Assembly (NCBI RefSeq): GCF_012427705.1
Contig: NZ_CP048602.1
Location: forward strand, 124,001-188,000
Reading direction: 5' to 3'
Source: Vreelandella piezotolerans
GTDB lineage: Bacteria; Pseudomonadota; Gammaproteobacteria; Pseudomonadales; Halomonadaceae
DNA: 64,000 nucleotides
This document shows, in pieces, positions 47,604 to 56,822 of this stretch; positions within the stretch are counted from its first letter, which is position 1; the number at the start of each line of letters is the position of its first letter. Both the position numbers and the translations under genes were made by a program. A model generated the notes under the pieces. The model did not search any database. It saw only the letters and a program-made list of their open reading frames with translations, and was not told where the DNA came from.

Positions 47604-48385
47604 GGTGACTCCTTGGTTTGCCGCGTCATGCGCAGGCCAATCCATCGCCGCAGGGCGGGGGGTAAAATGCCCAAACATTTGACGATATAGGTAAACCGCC
47701 GTGGGAAATGGATATCCAGGCGACCTTTGGCAAGCCCTGCAATGATCGCCTTGGCGGCTTCGTCGGCCGTGACCTGCATGGGCATAGGAAAGTCGTTGCG
47801 GTCGGTGAGCGGTGTTTTCACGAAGCCCGGGTGGATCAAGCTGACGTCGATGCCTTCCTGGTGCAGATCAAGACGCAGAGATTCAAGAAAGTAACTCACG
47901 GCGGCCTTCGACGCGCCGTAAGCCTCCGCGCGAGGCAGCGGCAAGTAGGCCGAGGCGCTCGATGTCGCGGCCAAGCGTGCTGGTTTGCCTTCCTGACGAG
48001 CAGCACGCAGCAGCGGAAGGGCGGCGTCGACGCCATACAGCGTGCCAAACAGGTTTGGAGTGAAAACACGTTCGACGAGCGCCATATCAAAGTGTCGCGC
48101 GTCGAGATACTCGCAGGTGCCCGCGTTGAATAGTGCAACGTCTAATGCGCCCAGCCATTCGCGAATCTGCTCACCGGCGGCTAATACGGCCTGATGGTCG
48201 CTGACGTCCAGGGGCAACGGATAAGCGTTGTCATGGCCATTGCAAAGCGCATGCAATGCCTCTTCGTTGCGGGCGCTCAATACCACGCGGTGTCCCTGTT
48301 CGATTAACTGTTTGGCCAGCGCTTCACCAATGCCGGAGGTCGCGCCGGTCAGCCAGATACGTTGGGACGTATTCCATGTGCTCAT
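47600..48385 (-). CDS. Short-chain dehydrogenase/reductase
   Basis: 261 residues, classical SDR: TGATSGIGEALA (about 14-25) binds NAD(P), ALFNAG in strand 4, catalytic Ser in TSSASAYLP and YGASK (Tyr and Lys). The C-terminal about 35 residues after the core are basic (RFTYIVKCLGILPPALRRWIGLR) and may touch the membrane. Substrate unknown; clustered here with lipid-modifying enzymes. Confidence 0.88.
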   Translation of the reverse strand: MSTWNTSQRIWLTGATSGIGEALAKQLIEQGHRVVLSARNEEALHALCNGHDNAYPLPLDVSDHQAVLAAGEQIREWLGALDVALFNAGTCEYLDARHFDMALVERVFTPNLFGTLYGVDAALPLLRAARQEGKPARLAATSSASAYLPLPRAEAYGASKAAVSYFLESLRLDLHQEGIDVSLIHPGFVKTPLTDRNDFPMPMQVTADEAAKAIIAGLAKGRLDIHFPRRFTYIVKCLGILPPALRRWIGLRMTRQTKESP

Positions 48386-48448
48386 CCTGCTCTCCTGTAG
48401 CGGCCTGTTAGCACGCAGCCTGCGTGCGTATCAACGAGGTCACACGAC

Positions 48449-48880
48449 TCAACCCAGGCGCTGCTTTAACCAGCGTATGACACGTCCCATGATGGGAAGG
48501 TGCTCGTACAGCATGGCCCCAGCATCGAAATAGTCGCGGTGACGCGACACTTTTCCGTCCTCGGTAAACGTCAGCGCACTGCAACCCTCCACACTCACTG
48601 GCCTTCCCCGGGCCAAGCGAGGGTGAACGAACTCCATGGTCCACGTCACGAACGCTTGATACCCCTGCATCTGCTGGGTATGGAACGTGAAGCGGCAGCG
48701 CTCAACGTTATCGTACATCGTGGCGAAGTAGCGCTCTAGCGCCTCGCGACCCTCAATGTGATGTAGCGGATCGTTGAAAACAACTTCCTCAGTATATACC
48801 TCGTATAGTTTTTCTGTACAGGTGTTGTCTAGTTTGTTGAAGAAAGCACAAAACTTGGCCAAAGCGCGGTCGTCGGTCAT
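48449..48880 (-). CDS. SnoaL-like/NTF2-fold protein
   Basis: 143 residues. An NTF2-like alpha+beta fold is suggested by FCAFFNKLDNTCTEKLYEVYTEEVVFNDPLHHIEGREALERYFATMY and later WTMEFVHP. Small SnoaL-like proteins can be isomerases or binding proteins; this subgroup is typical of the photolyase/MerR cluster. The function is unknown. It lies between the photolyase and the SDR, with gaps of 100 and 63 bases, in the same direction. Confidence 0.8.
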   Translation of the reverse strand: MTDDRALAKFCAFFNKLDNTCTEKLYEVYTEEVVFNDPLHHIEGREALERYFATMYDNVERCRFTFHTQQMQGYQAFVTWTMEFVHPRLARGRPVSVEGCSALTFTEDGKVSRHRDYFDAGAMLYEHLPIMGRVIRWLKQRLG

Positions 48881-48980
48881 CGCACACTCCTTGCAAGTGA
48901 CAGGGCGTCATGATGAGAGAATGGTAGGTAGATAGGCAGCATAGCGGCACATGGCCGCCATGAAGAGGCGTATGTGGCGG

Positions 48981-50393
48981 CTACTTCGAGAGCGCTTTGA
49001 AGGCGTCGAGTGCCCGCTGGCGCGCCGCTTTGTGATCGACGATGGGCGCTGGGTAATCGATGGGATCGAGCATGTCTTTTGGTGGGGCGTGTCGCGCTTT
49101 GGCTGGCAGCGATGCAAGCTCGGGCAGCCATTGGGCGATGAACTCGCCGTCGGGGTCGAAGCGAGTCGATTGGGTGGTGGGGTTGAAAATGCGGAAATAG
49201 GGTGCCGCATCGGTTCCCGTCGAAGCGGCCCACTGCCAGCCGCCATTGTTGGCGCAGAACTCGCCATCCACCAAGTGGCGCATGAAAAAAGCCTCACCAC
49301 GTCGCCAGTCGATCAGCAGGTGTTTGCTCAAGAACATGGCCGTGATCATGCGCAGACGGTTGTGCATCCAGCCGGTCGACACGAGTTGGTGCATGGCAGC
49401 GTCCACGATGGGGTAGCCGGTGCGGCCCTCGCACCAAGCGGCAAAGCCGTCGTCGTCATCGCGCCAGTCGAGCTGCTTGGTGTGTTCTTGAAACGGCTGG
49501 TAGCGGCACACCTGGGGGAAGCCGACCGCCACATGCTGATAAAACTCCCGCCACACCAGCTCGTTCACCCAGGCCGTCAAGCCCGCGTCGCCGTCGGCGA
49601 GGCTCCCGCCGTTTTCGCTCATCACGGCTTGTAGGCACTGGCGATACGAGATCATCCCCAGGGCTAAATAGGGTGACAGCTCGCTGGTTCCCCGCACCTT
49701 GGGAAAATCGCGCTGATCCTTGTAATGCCGCCCGCGAAAACGCAAGAAGCGCTCCAAGTTGTCGCTAGCGGCGTTTTCGCCTGCGGGCCACTGGCGGCCA
49801 TCCAGCGGCTCGTCGTCGAGCGCGGGCAGAGACGGAAGCGAGTCGCTTTGGATCTCGAGGGGCGACTGGGCTTCTGGCGTGTCGCGCAGAGCAAGCTGAT
49901 CCGCCGTTACCTGTTTGTGCCACGCTTTCGCAAAGGGTGTAAACACGCCGTAGTAATCGCCTTTGCCGGTCAGCAAACTGCCTGGGGCAAAGGCAACGGC
50001 GTCATGGTGACCATGAGCAGTTATCTCTGCCTGTTGAAAGGCCTTCAGTACTGCCTGATCGCGGCGCTGCTCGTTGAGCGGATACTCGTAATTGAAGTGT
50101 AGCCGCTCGACGCCGTACTTCTGGGCAATCTCCAACAGCGCTTGAGGGGCGTCGTCGTAGCGTTCGATATCGCGGTGCAAAAGCGGGATGTTCAGACCGT
50201 TGAGCGACGTCTTCAGTGCACTGACGCCGCGCGCCCAAAAATCGAGCTTGTTCGCACCGTGACCGTGGTCACGCCACTGCTCGATGCTGCGTAAAAAAAC
50301 CGCTACGACCGGCCCTTTGGCGGCAGCGGCGGCGAGTGCGGAATTGTCATGAATACGTAAATCGCTGCGAAACCAAACAAGCTGCAGGTTCAT
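48981..50393 (-). CDS. phrB: Deoxyribodipyrimidine photolyase (class I CPD photolyase)
   Basis: 470 residues. Repairs UV-induced cyclobutane dimers using blue light and FAD. The N-terminal alpha/beta domain (LVWFRSDLRIHDNSAL) binds an antenna chromophore. The FAD-binding helical domain has WVNELVWREFYQH, the HNRLRM segment and FCANNGGWQWAASTGTDAAPYFRIFNP, typical of class I enzymes. 34 bases downstream of the merR gene in the same direction, so it is probably controlled by that regulator. Confidence 0.95.
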   Translation of the reverse strand: MNLQLVWFRSDLRIHDNSALAAAAAKGPVVAVFLRSIEQWRDHGHGANKLDFWARGVSALKTSLNGLNIPLLHRDIERYDDAPQALLEIAQKYGVERLHFNYEYPLNEQRRDQAVLKAFQQAEITAHGHHDAVAFAPGSLLTGKGDYYGVFTPFAKAWHKQVTADQLALRDTPEAQSPLEIQSDSLPSLPALDDEPLDGRQWPAGENAASDNLERFLRFRGRHYKDQRDFPKVRGTSELSPYLALGMISYRQCLQAVMSENGGSLADGDAGLTAWVNELVWREFYQHVAVGFPQVCRYQPFQEHTKQLDWRDDDDGFAAWCEGRTGYPIVDAAMHQLVSTGWMHNRLRMITAMFLSKHLLIDWRRGEAFFMRHLVDGEFCANNGGWQWAASTGTDAAPYFRIFNPTTQSTRFDPDGEFIAQWLPELASLPAKARHAPPKDMLDPIDYPAPIVDHKAARQRALDAFKALSK

Positions 50394-50426
50394 GCAAAAT
50401 CCTTAGGTTAGCCGATGCCACCGCGT

Positions 50427-51347
50427 TTACAGGATACCGGATTCACGTAGCAGCGGGCGCAAACGAGCAATCGCTTGGGGAAGGTCGTCCCCCAGCATGT
50501 GAACGGCGCCGTCACGGAGGTCGTTCTCGCGCAGCCGCGCCACTTCGCCGCAAACGCCGAGGGGCACGCCGAGGGCTTCGGCGGCTTTGGGTAAATCGTC
50601 GCGAATATAGCGATCGTTTTCCCGCTGACCGCTGGAAAGCAGCACCATCGATGAATGTAGGCGAGACACCGCTTGCGGCAAATCGTCGAGTGGCAGCGAG
50701 TGATCGAAGAGTTGCACGCGGTAGCCTTGTTCGCTGGCCATGAGCGCGCACATCAACACCCAAAGCGGGCCGGGGTCGTCAGGCATAGCGCTGAGTAGGA
50801 TCAGCGGTCCCCGTGTCGCTTGGTTGGCGTAGTGCAAGCGAATACCTACTTGGCTGCGGAAAAACGCTTCGAACGTGCGGCGTACCAAGTCGTCGGGCTC
50901 GGCGGCCCACTTGGCTTCTAGGGTCAGAATGACCGGCTGCCAAAGCTCGTTGATCGCCACGCTCAGCGGATAAAGCGCCAGGCTCTGGTGATACAGGGCT
51001 TCTAACTTCGGCAAGTCGACCGCTTCGATGACCGCCTGAAGCTGCTGGCGTTGGCTGGCCCAGTCACCGGCATTCGGCGTTGGTGCCTCGACCGTTTCAG
51101 GTTGGTCGAGCAGGTCCGCCACTTGGCTGACCGGTACGCCGCGGTTGAGCCATTGAAGAATGCGCTCGATGCGGCTGATGTCGTCCTGGGCGTAGAGCCT
51201 GTGTCCCTTGGGCGTGCGCTGTGGACGAATCAAACCGTAGCGTCGCTCCCAGGCGCGTAGAGTGACCGAGTTCACACCCGTCAAACGGGAAACTTCCCGA
51301 ATCGGATAGAGGGGAGTATCGGGTGGGTGGGTCGCCTTGTTGCTCAT
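50427..51347 (-). CDS. MerR-family regulator related to CarH/LitR, cobalamin signature absent
   Basis: 306 residues. An N-terminal MerR helix-turn-helix (YPIREVSRLTGVNSVTLRAWERRYGLIRPQRTPKGHRLY, about 15-53) is followed by a helical domain and a Rossmann-like B12-binding-type domain (about 175-300). CarH and class I LitR hold adenosylcobalamin through an ExxxHxxG-type motif; the corresponding stretch here is MPDDPGPLWVLM, with no histidine. The protein is therefore unlikely to use B12 as a light sensor, as in Pseudomonas-type LitR proteins that need another photoreceptor. It precedes phrB and may repress its own promoter. Confidence 0.85.
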   Translation of the reverse strand: MSNKATHPPDTPLYPIREVSRLTGVNSVTLRAWERRYGLIRPQRTPKGHRLYAQDDISRIERILQWLNRGVPVSQVADLLDQPETVEAPTPNAGDWASQRQQLQAVIEAVDLPKLEALYHQSLALYPLSVAINELWQPVILTLEAKWAAEPDDLVRRTFEAFFRSQVGIRLHYANQATRGPLILLSAMPDDPGPLWVLMCALMASEQGYRVQLFDHSLPLDDLPQAVSRLHSSMVLLSSGQRENDRYIRDDLPKAAEALGVPLGVCGEVARLRENDLRDGAVHMLGDDLPQAIARLRPLLRESGIL

Positions 51348-51512
51348 GGGCGCCATTGCCTCTTGGTTGCCTGCAGTCAGCGCTGCAGGGGTCTGTCAAT
51401 AATTGCGATAGCTATGTTGCCGCGCCAGCTCGGCGCAGGGCCATCTAGCCGTATAGCGATGTCGTATAGCGATTCGTTGAATAACACCTAATCGATGGAA
51501 TAGGATCACGCT

Positions 51513-51552
51513 ATTATAGGCACCTTTGTACAATTTGTGGCGACTGGGTACA
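51513..51552 (-). promoter_or_regulatory. merR promoter with GTACA repeats (candidate autoregulatory operator)
   Basis: On the - strand a perfect TATAAT -10 element (51513-51518) lies upstream of merR. The + strand sequences TGTACAA (51527-51533) and GGTACAA (51547-51553) are direct repeats 20 bases apart; the first falls between the -10 and the -35 positions, the usual place for MerR-type binding. No good -35 hexamer was found at 17 bases, which also fits a MerR-type promoter. Confidence 0.5.
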
Positions 51553-51596
51553 ACCTTTGCGGTGTCCATCTTGGTGCGCTGTTAGTCGGAGTATTA

Positions 51597-52658
51597 TTAG
51601 ACCGACCGGCCTAATAATGCTGCCCCCAGCTCGTTTCCAGAGAGCCAAGCATCCTCGACACGGCTACCGCGGAAGCTGTCACCGCACAGTGCTAAACCGC
51701 TCTCACTGTACAAGAACGACTGCCTGCCTGGCGAGGCAGGCTGGGCATAGCGCCAGCGGTGCGCCCCTACGTCAATAGGAGAGGGGAGCGATGTGTCGCT
51801 GGGCAGTGTGGTGACGAATGCCTCCCATAGCTGCTGCGCCGCGGATGCTGGTGTCGCGTCGATATGTGCATCGCTCCAGTCGAGTTGGGCCAGCAGGCTC
51901 AGGCTTTCCGGCTGGTGCTTTCGCCCTGGTTTGGTGTGGTTGCGAGAGACCAAGCGTAGAGCAGGATGCTCAAGATGCAGGCTCTGCCACTGGTCGCCGA
52001 CGGGAAGTCTTGGAAGCGATTCGTCAAATATGGCCCATGCCGCCCAGCAGCTCCGCTGCGGTCTTTCTTCACAGGCGTCGGACAGCATCGGTTCCCAATC
52101 TGCCAGCAGCGCTTTCGCCTGGGGCGGCGGGGCGCTGATCACCACGTAATCGAAAAGACCGTACCGGTTGTCGTGAGCATCGCGAAGCTGCCAGCCTTTG
52201 GGCTGGCGCTCTAAAGCCGTGATGGTCGTTTCGAGCAAGAGCGTGGCATCAGCGAACGCGCTCAGCCCGTCGGCCAGGTAGCGAGTAATGGCGCTCATGC
52301 GCGGCGCTCCACAATAGCGTATCTGCCCATCGTCGTGTGTTTGCCAGCCGGATGCACTAGCCTGATAGCGATGTGTTGGCCAGATGTCCACACAACCGGC
52401 GTGTCGCCACTCGTCGACCTGACGCGCAAAACGCTCATCACGCACGGTAAAGGCTTGGGCGCCGAGGTCGAGCGTGGCGGCAGGGCGCTGTTTACTGGAC
52501 ATTCGCCCGCCGGGACCGCGTGCCTTATCGAATAGCCGAACCTGGGTACCCTGCTGCGCCAGTCGATGGGCGCAGGCCAGCCCAGACAGCCCGGCGCCCA
52601 CGATGGCCACGCGAAGCGCAAAGGGTGATGGATAGCTCTCGTTTGCCGTTGCGGCCAT
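51597..52658 (-). CDS. FAD/NAD(P)-dependent oxidoreductase, renalase-like
   Basis: 353 residues. FAD fold at the N-terminus: VAIVGAGLSGLACAHRLAQQG and the acidic strand end FDKARGPGGRMSSK. The C-terminal LALCGDSFRGSRVEDAWLSGNELGAALL closes the FAD site. This resembles bacterial renalase-type enzymes that oxidise unusual dihydro-NAD isomers. It lies upstream of the merR regulator in the same direction but has its own promoter region. Function by resemblance only. Confidence 0.8.
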   Translation of the reverse strand: MAATANESYPSPFALRVAIVGAGLSGLACAHRLAQQGTQVRLFDKARGPGGRMSSKQRPAATLDLGAQAFTVRDERFARQVDEWRHAGCVDIWPTHRYQASASGWQTHDDGQIRYCGAPRMSAITRYLADGLSAFADATLLLETTITALERQPKGWQLRDAHDNRYGLFDYVVISAPPPQAKALLADWEPMLSDACEERPQRSCWAAWAIFDESLPRLPVGDQWQSLHLEHPALRLVSRNHTKPGRKHQPESLSLLAQLDWSDAHIDATPASAAQQLWEAFVTTLPSDTSLPSPIDVGAHRWRYAQPASPGRQSFLYSESGLALCGDSFRGSRVEDAWLSGNELGAALLGRSV

Positions 52659-52706
52659 ACGTCCTCGCGGTATCAGTAGGCGGGTTCCATTTTATCGTAG
52701 CAGTTA

Positions 52707-52747
52707 TGTATAAATATCGTACAATTAAATAAGTTGCAATGTGTATG
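52707..52747. promoter_or_regulatory. Divergent promoter region with GTAYA repeats
   Basis: Between the renalase-like gene (-) and the epimerase gene (+). TGTATAA (52707-52713) and CGTACAA (52718-52724) are direct repeats 11 bases apart, like the repeats before merR, with a further TGTATG at 52742. On the - strand TTGCAA (52735-52740), 17 bases and TATTTA form a promoter that the repeats overlap, so MerR control of this gene is plausible. Confidence 0.4.
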
Positions 52748-52839
52748 AGTGACCGAACCTCGCCCACCGAGACCGCTCATCCGGCGGTGGCAGGCAACAC
52801 TCTCCTGCACACCACGTTTAACGGCAAAGGAGTGACACC

Positions 52840-53742
52840 ATGCGGGTATTAATCACCGGGGGCAGCGGCTTCGTGGGCCAACGACTCAGCCAAGTGCTGA
52901 TCGACCAAGGGCACGAGGTGCAGGTGGTGTCCCGAACGCCCCACAACGTGCGCGGTAAACTGCCCAAGACCTGCGATATCCGCGATAGCGCGCAAGCCTT
53001 CGTGGACACACCGCCAGACGCGCTGGTGAATTTGGCGGGGGAGCCCATTGCGGCAAAACGCTGGAGCACCGAACAGAAAGAGCGACTCATCCGCTCCCGG
53101 GTCGAGAGTACCCAGCAGCTCATTGCCCTCTGCGAGCAGCTGACGGCCAACGGCCAACCTTTACCGAGCGTCATGGTGAGTGGTTCGGCGATGGGCTATT
53201 ACGGCGATCAGGGGGACAAGGTGGTGGACGAGACCACCACGCCCCACGACGAGTTCGCGCATCGGCTGTGCGCTCAGTGGGAAGCGGCGGCCAAGCCCGT
53301 GGAGACGATGGGCATCCGGCTGGCGATTCTGCGTATTGGGCTGGTGCTCGAAGCGGGGGGCGGGACGCTGCAAAAAATGCTGCCGCCGTTCAAACTCGGC
53401 CTAGGCGGGCGGTTTGGTGATGGTCAGCAGTTCATGCCCTGGATTCATCGAGATGACCTGGTGGCCGCGATCATCTATTTGATCACCCAGCCAGCCCTCT
53501 CTGGTGCGTTCAACGGCAGCGCACCGCATCCGGTGACCAACGCCGAATTCACCCAAACGCTGGCCAAGCAGCTGCATCGTCCGGCCATGTTTCCGGTGCC
53601 CGCGTTCGTGCTGAAAGCGGGCTTTGGGGAGATGTCGCGGCTGCTGTTGACCGGGGCAGACATGCGTCCCGAGCGGCTACGCGAAGCGGGCTTCGAGTTT
53701 CAGTACCCGACGCTCGACCAAGCACTGGCAGCCATCCTATAG
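52840..53742 (+). CDS. TIGR01777-family NAD-dependent epimerase (YfcH/SulA-like)
   Basis: 300 residues. Extended SDR-like protein: GGSGFVGQRLSQVL NAD-binding start, VNLAGEPIAAKRW, SGSAMGYYGDQGD and PWIHRDDLVAAIIYL, all typical of the TIGR01777 family (E. coli YfcH). The reaction is not known. It is the + strand partner of the divergent promoter with the renalase-like gene and may respond to the same signal. It ends 16 bases from convergent rapA. ATG with AAAGGAGTG. Confidence 0.85.
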   Translation: MRVLITGGSGFVGQRLSQVLIDQGHEVQVVSRTPHNVRGKLPKTCDIRDSAQAFVDTPPDALVNLAGEPIAAKRWSTEQKERLIRSRVESTQQLIALCEQLTANGQPLPSVMVSGSAMGYYGDQGDKVVDETTTPHDEFAHRLCAQWEAAAKPVETMGIRLAILRIGLVLEAGGGTLQKMLPPFKLGLGGRFGDGQQFMPWIHRDDLVAAIIYLITQPALSGAFNGSAPHPVTNAEFTQTLAKQLHRPAMFPVPAFVLKAGFGEMSRLLLTGADMRPERLREAGFEFQYPTLDQALAAIL

Positions 53743-53758
53743 CCGCCCGTCGCGAGCC

Positions 53759-56707
53759 TCAGTTCGCGTTGGGGTCGACGGTGATGATCACCCGTACCGA
53801 GTCGAGTCGTAGGCGAGTGTTTTCGATAGCGCTGCTCAGCGCCTGACGCTCCTGCTGCAGCGCTTCCAGCTCTTCACTGCGCACCGCCGGATTGTGCTCC
53901 GCCAGCGCCGTCAGGCGGGCCAGCTCGGCGTCCAGCTGGGCGCGCATGCGGATTTCTGCGGCCTCTACGATACTCGGCAGTTCACGCTCGGCTTCGCTTT
54001 CTCCTTGGGTGAGCAGCTCGCGAAGCTGATCATGGCGGCTCTTGATCAAATCCCGCGCCAGCGACTTGTTCACCTTCTGCAGGTTTTTGCCCAGCCCGGT
54101 GAACGAGATCTTGCTGGTCAGGTTGGCGCCTGACTCATCCAGCAGTACGCGTACGGCGGTGGGCGGCAAGAAGCGGTTCAGGTGCAGCGATTTGGGCGCC
54201 GGGCAGTGGGTGCGAAACACCAGTTCGGCCATCAAACGCCCGCTGGGAATCGCTGGGTGGCGTAGCAGCGCCAGCGCGGTATTGCCCATGGTGCCATCGA
54301 GAACCCGGCCGATCATTTCGCGCACCAGCGGATGCTCCCAAGAGAGCCGCTGCACGTCATCCCGCGCCAGTGCCTGGGCGCGACTGTAAGTGGCAGAGAA
54401 GCCCTCTTCGCCTTTGACCAGCCCCGGCAGGCCATCCAGCATGTGCTGGCTGGGTTGCAGATGCAGCAGGCCGTTGCCGATCTCCTGGCTGTCGACGCCG
54501 AAGATATCCAGCGCACGCTCCACGTAGCGAGGCAGCGCCGGATCCTCGTCCAGCTCGCGCACGGCATCGATCACCTGCCGTGCCCGCGTGGGGCGGCAGG
54601 CGTTGAGTTCCAGCAGGCGGTTGCGACCCGCATCCCGTTCGGCGAGCTTGGCGATGAACATCTCTCGGGTCTCGTCGATGATCTCGTCGAGCATCTCGTC
54701 GTCGAGCAGCGCATCGGCCAGAGCATCGCCAAAGGCATCGAACAGGTCGCTGCCCACTCCATGGGGCGCGCTGAACGCGTCCATGCCTTCGTGGTACCAG
54801 CGCAGCAGGCGCTCGCCGGGACTGCCGGTAAACGTAGGCACGTGCAGTTCGATGGCGTGGCGCTGGCCGATCCGGTCAAGGCGGCCAATACGCTGCTCTA
54901 GCTGGTCGGGGTGCTGCGGCATGTCGAACATGACCAAGTGGCGGCAGAACTGGAAGTTGCGCCCCTCGGAGCCGATCTCGGAACACACCAACACCTGGCA
55001 GCCATCCTCTTCATCGGCAAACGCGGCGGCGGCCCGGTCGCGCTCGACCAGCGACAGGCCTTCGTGGAAGACCGGCGCATGGTAGCCGCCCAAGACCCGC
55101 AGGCCCTCCGCGAGCCCTTCTGCGGTTTCCCGGTGGTGGGCAATGACCAGTACTTTGTCGTTGGCGAAGCCCGTCTCGCTGTCGTCGCTGAGTTTTTCGA
55201 GCAGCCAGTTGACGCGAGGGTCGATGTGCCACCAGGCCTCGGTGTTCAGCGGGTCGTTGCTGAGCTCGCGGTACATGGCGTCCGGGTAGATCAGTACGCC
55301 CGGATGGTCCATGCCGGTTTCGATCAGCAGCTCGTCCAAATAGTCGTCGTCGCGCTCCAGGCGGCGCAGCACGCGGCGGTAGGCCGACGGCAGTTCGAGC
55401 GGAGCTAAATGCAGGCGTCGCTCGGGGAAGCCACCTACGTGACGGCGGCTGTTGCGGAACATCACGCGGCCGGTGCCGTGGCGGTCGAGCAGTGCATCGC
55501 GCAGCTGGGCGCGTGCGGCGTCCTGCTGCTCCGGGCTGGCCTCTGGGTGGCACAGCGTGGCGAGCAGCGCCTGGCTGTCGCGGTCGTCGGCCACGGCGGC
55601 GACGCGTTCGCGGGCGCTCGCGGTGTGCGGCAGCTCCTCCAGGGCATCGATGGCGCCTGCCACCGCGACGTAGTGCTGCTCCTCCTCTTTGAAGCGCTCG
55701 ATGTCGTGGTAACGCTCGGCGTCTAGTAGCCGCAGGCGGGCGAAGTGGCTTTCCAGACCCATCTGCTCCGGCGTGGCGGTAAGCAGCAGCAGGCCGGGAA
55801 TCTCGGCGGCGAGCTGTTCCACGCACTGGTAGCCGGGGCCGCTCTTCTCCGGGCTCCAATCCAGGTGGTGGGCCTCATCGACGATCAGCAGGTCGAAGCG
55901 GCTGGCCAGGGCTTGGTCCTGGCGATGAATGTTGGCGAACAGCCTGCCTTGGCTGGCCAGCACGAGCTGGGCGCTCTCGAACGGGTTGACGCTGCCGTGG
56001 GCCTGGCTCTGGTGCTCGTCCAGCAGAGTGACGTTCAGCGAGAAGCGGCGCAGCAGTTCGACCAACCACTGGTGGGTCAGGCTGTCGGGCACCAATATCA
56101 GCGCGCGCTCTACCCGGCCAGCCAGCAGCAGGCGGTGAAGAATCAGGCCGGCTTCGATGGTTTTGCCCAGGCCCACTTCGTCGGCCAACAGAACCCGCGG
56201 CGCATGGCGTCCGGCGACTTCGTCGGCAATATAAAGCTGATGGGGTATGAGGTCGATGCGCGGCCCGGCAAAACCGAGGGCCCCGTGCTGCTCGATGCGC
56301 TGGAAGTGGTGAAGAGTGCGAAAGCGAAGATCAAACCAGTCGTTGCGGTCGACTTGACCGGTGAGCAAGCGGTCGCGGGCCTGATCGAACTGCATGGTAT
56401 CGGCCAGCTTGGCCTCGGGCAGCTCGCGCAGAGTGCCGTCGCTGTCTTCACCGATGTAGGTGATCAGGCCGCGACTCTCTTTGCTGTCATCGACGATCAT
56501 CTGCCAGCCATCGGCAGAGAGAACGCGGTCGCCGCTGCCGAACATCACGCGGGTAAGCGGCGCCTGGCGAGTGTTGTAGGTGCGGGTTTCCTGGCTGGCA
56601 CTGAACAAAATGGTAACGCTACGGGCGTCGCAGTTAAGCACGGTGCCGAGTCCAAGCTCGGCTTCGCCGTCGCTAATCCAGCGCTGGCCGGGAGAAAAAT
56701 CGCTCAT
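53759..56707 (-). CDS. rapA: RapA, RNA polymerase-associated SWI/SNF ATPase
   Basis: RapA binds core RNA polymerase and helps recycle it from stalled complexes. 982 residues (E. coli 968), with an N-terminal tandem Tudor-like part (FSPGQRWISDGEAELGLGTVL), helicase motif I ADEVGLGKTIEAG (about residue 174), DEAHHLDW, and the C-terminal helicase half with GSEGRNFQFCRHLV and QRIGRLDRIGQ. The C-terminal part ends with a long coiled region. No frameshift is visible. Confidence 0.95.
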   Translation of the reverse strand: MSDFSPGQRWISDGEAELGLGTVLNCDARSVTILFSASQETRTYNTRQAPLTRVMFGSGDRVLSADGWQMIVDDSKESRGLITYIGEDSDGTLRELPEAKLADTMQFDQARDRLLTGQVDRNDWFDLRFRTLHHFQRIEQHGALGFAGPRIDLIPHQLYIADEVAGRHAPRVLLADEVGLGKTIEAGLILHRLLLAGRVERALILVPDSLTHQWLVELLRRFSLNVTLLDEHQSQAHGSVNPFESAQLVLASQGRLFANIHRQDQALASRFDLLIVDEAHHLDWSPEKSGPGYQCVEQLAAEIPGLLLLTATPEQMGLESHFARLRLLDAERYHDIERFKEEEQHYVAVAGAIDALEELPHTASARERVAAVADDRDSQALLATLCHPEASPEQQDAARAQLRDALLDRHGTGRVMFRNSRRHVGGFPERRLHLAPLELPSAYRRVLRRLERDDDYLDELLIETGMDHPGVLIYPDAMYRELSNDPLNTEAWWHIDPRVNWLLEKLSDDSETGFANDKVLVIAHHRETAEGLAEGLRVLGGYHAPVFHEGLSLVERDRAAAAFADEEDGCQVLVCSEIGSEGRNFQFCRHLVMFDMPQHPDQLEQRIGRLDRIGQRHAIELHVPTFTGSPGERLLRWYHEGMDAFSAPHGVGSDLFDAFGDALADALLDDEMLDEIIDETREMFIAKLAERDAGRNRLLELNACRPTRARQVIDAVRELDEDPALPRYVERALDIFGVDSQEIGNGLLHLQPSQHMLDGLPGLVKGEEGFSATYSRAQALARDDVQRLSWEHPLVREMIGRVLDGTMGNTALALLRHPAIPSGRLMAELVFRTHCPAPKSLHLNRFLPPTAVRVLLDESGANLTSKISFTGLGKNLQKVNKSLARDLIKSRHDQLRELLTQGESEAERELPSIVEAAEIRMRAQLDAELARLTALAEHNPAVRSEELEALQQERQALSSAIENTRLRLDSVRVIITVDPNAN

Positions 56708-56822
56708 GATGCCTCGAGGAAGTCGTCAAAATCGGGTCGTACGCCGCCGGGGCAGGTGACCGGCGGCTAACAGGGCGGGGGATTCTAACGCAAAGCAGCG
56801 GGGGGATTAAGGTCTATCGTGG

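Noticed and set aside
55745..56770. 341-codon open frame antisense to rapA
   Set aside because: RapA motifs on the - strand are unambiguous; this frame shows no domain.
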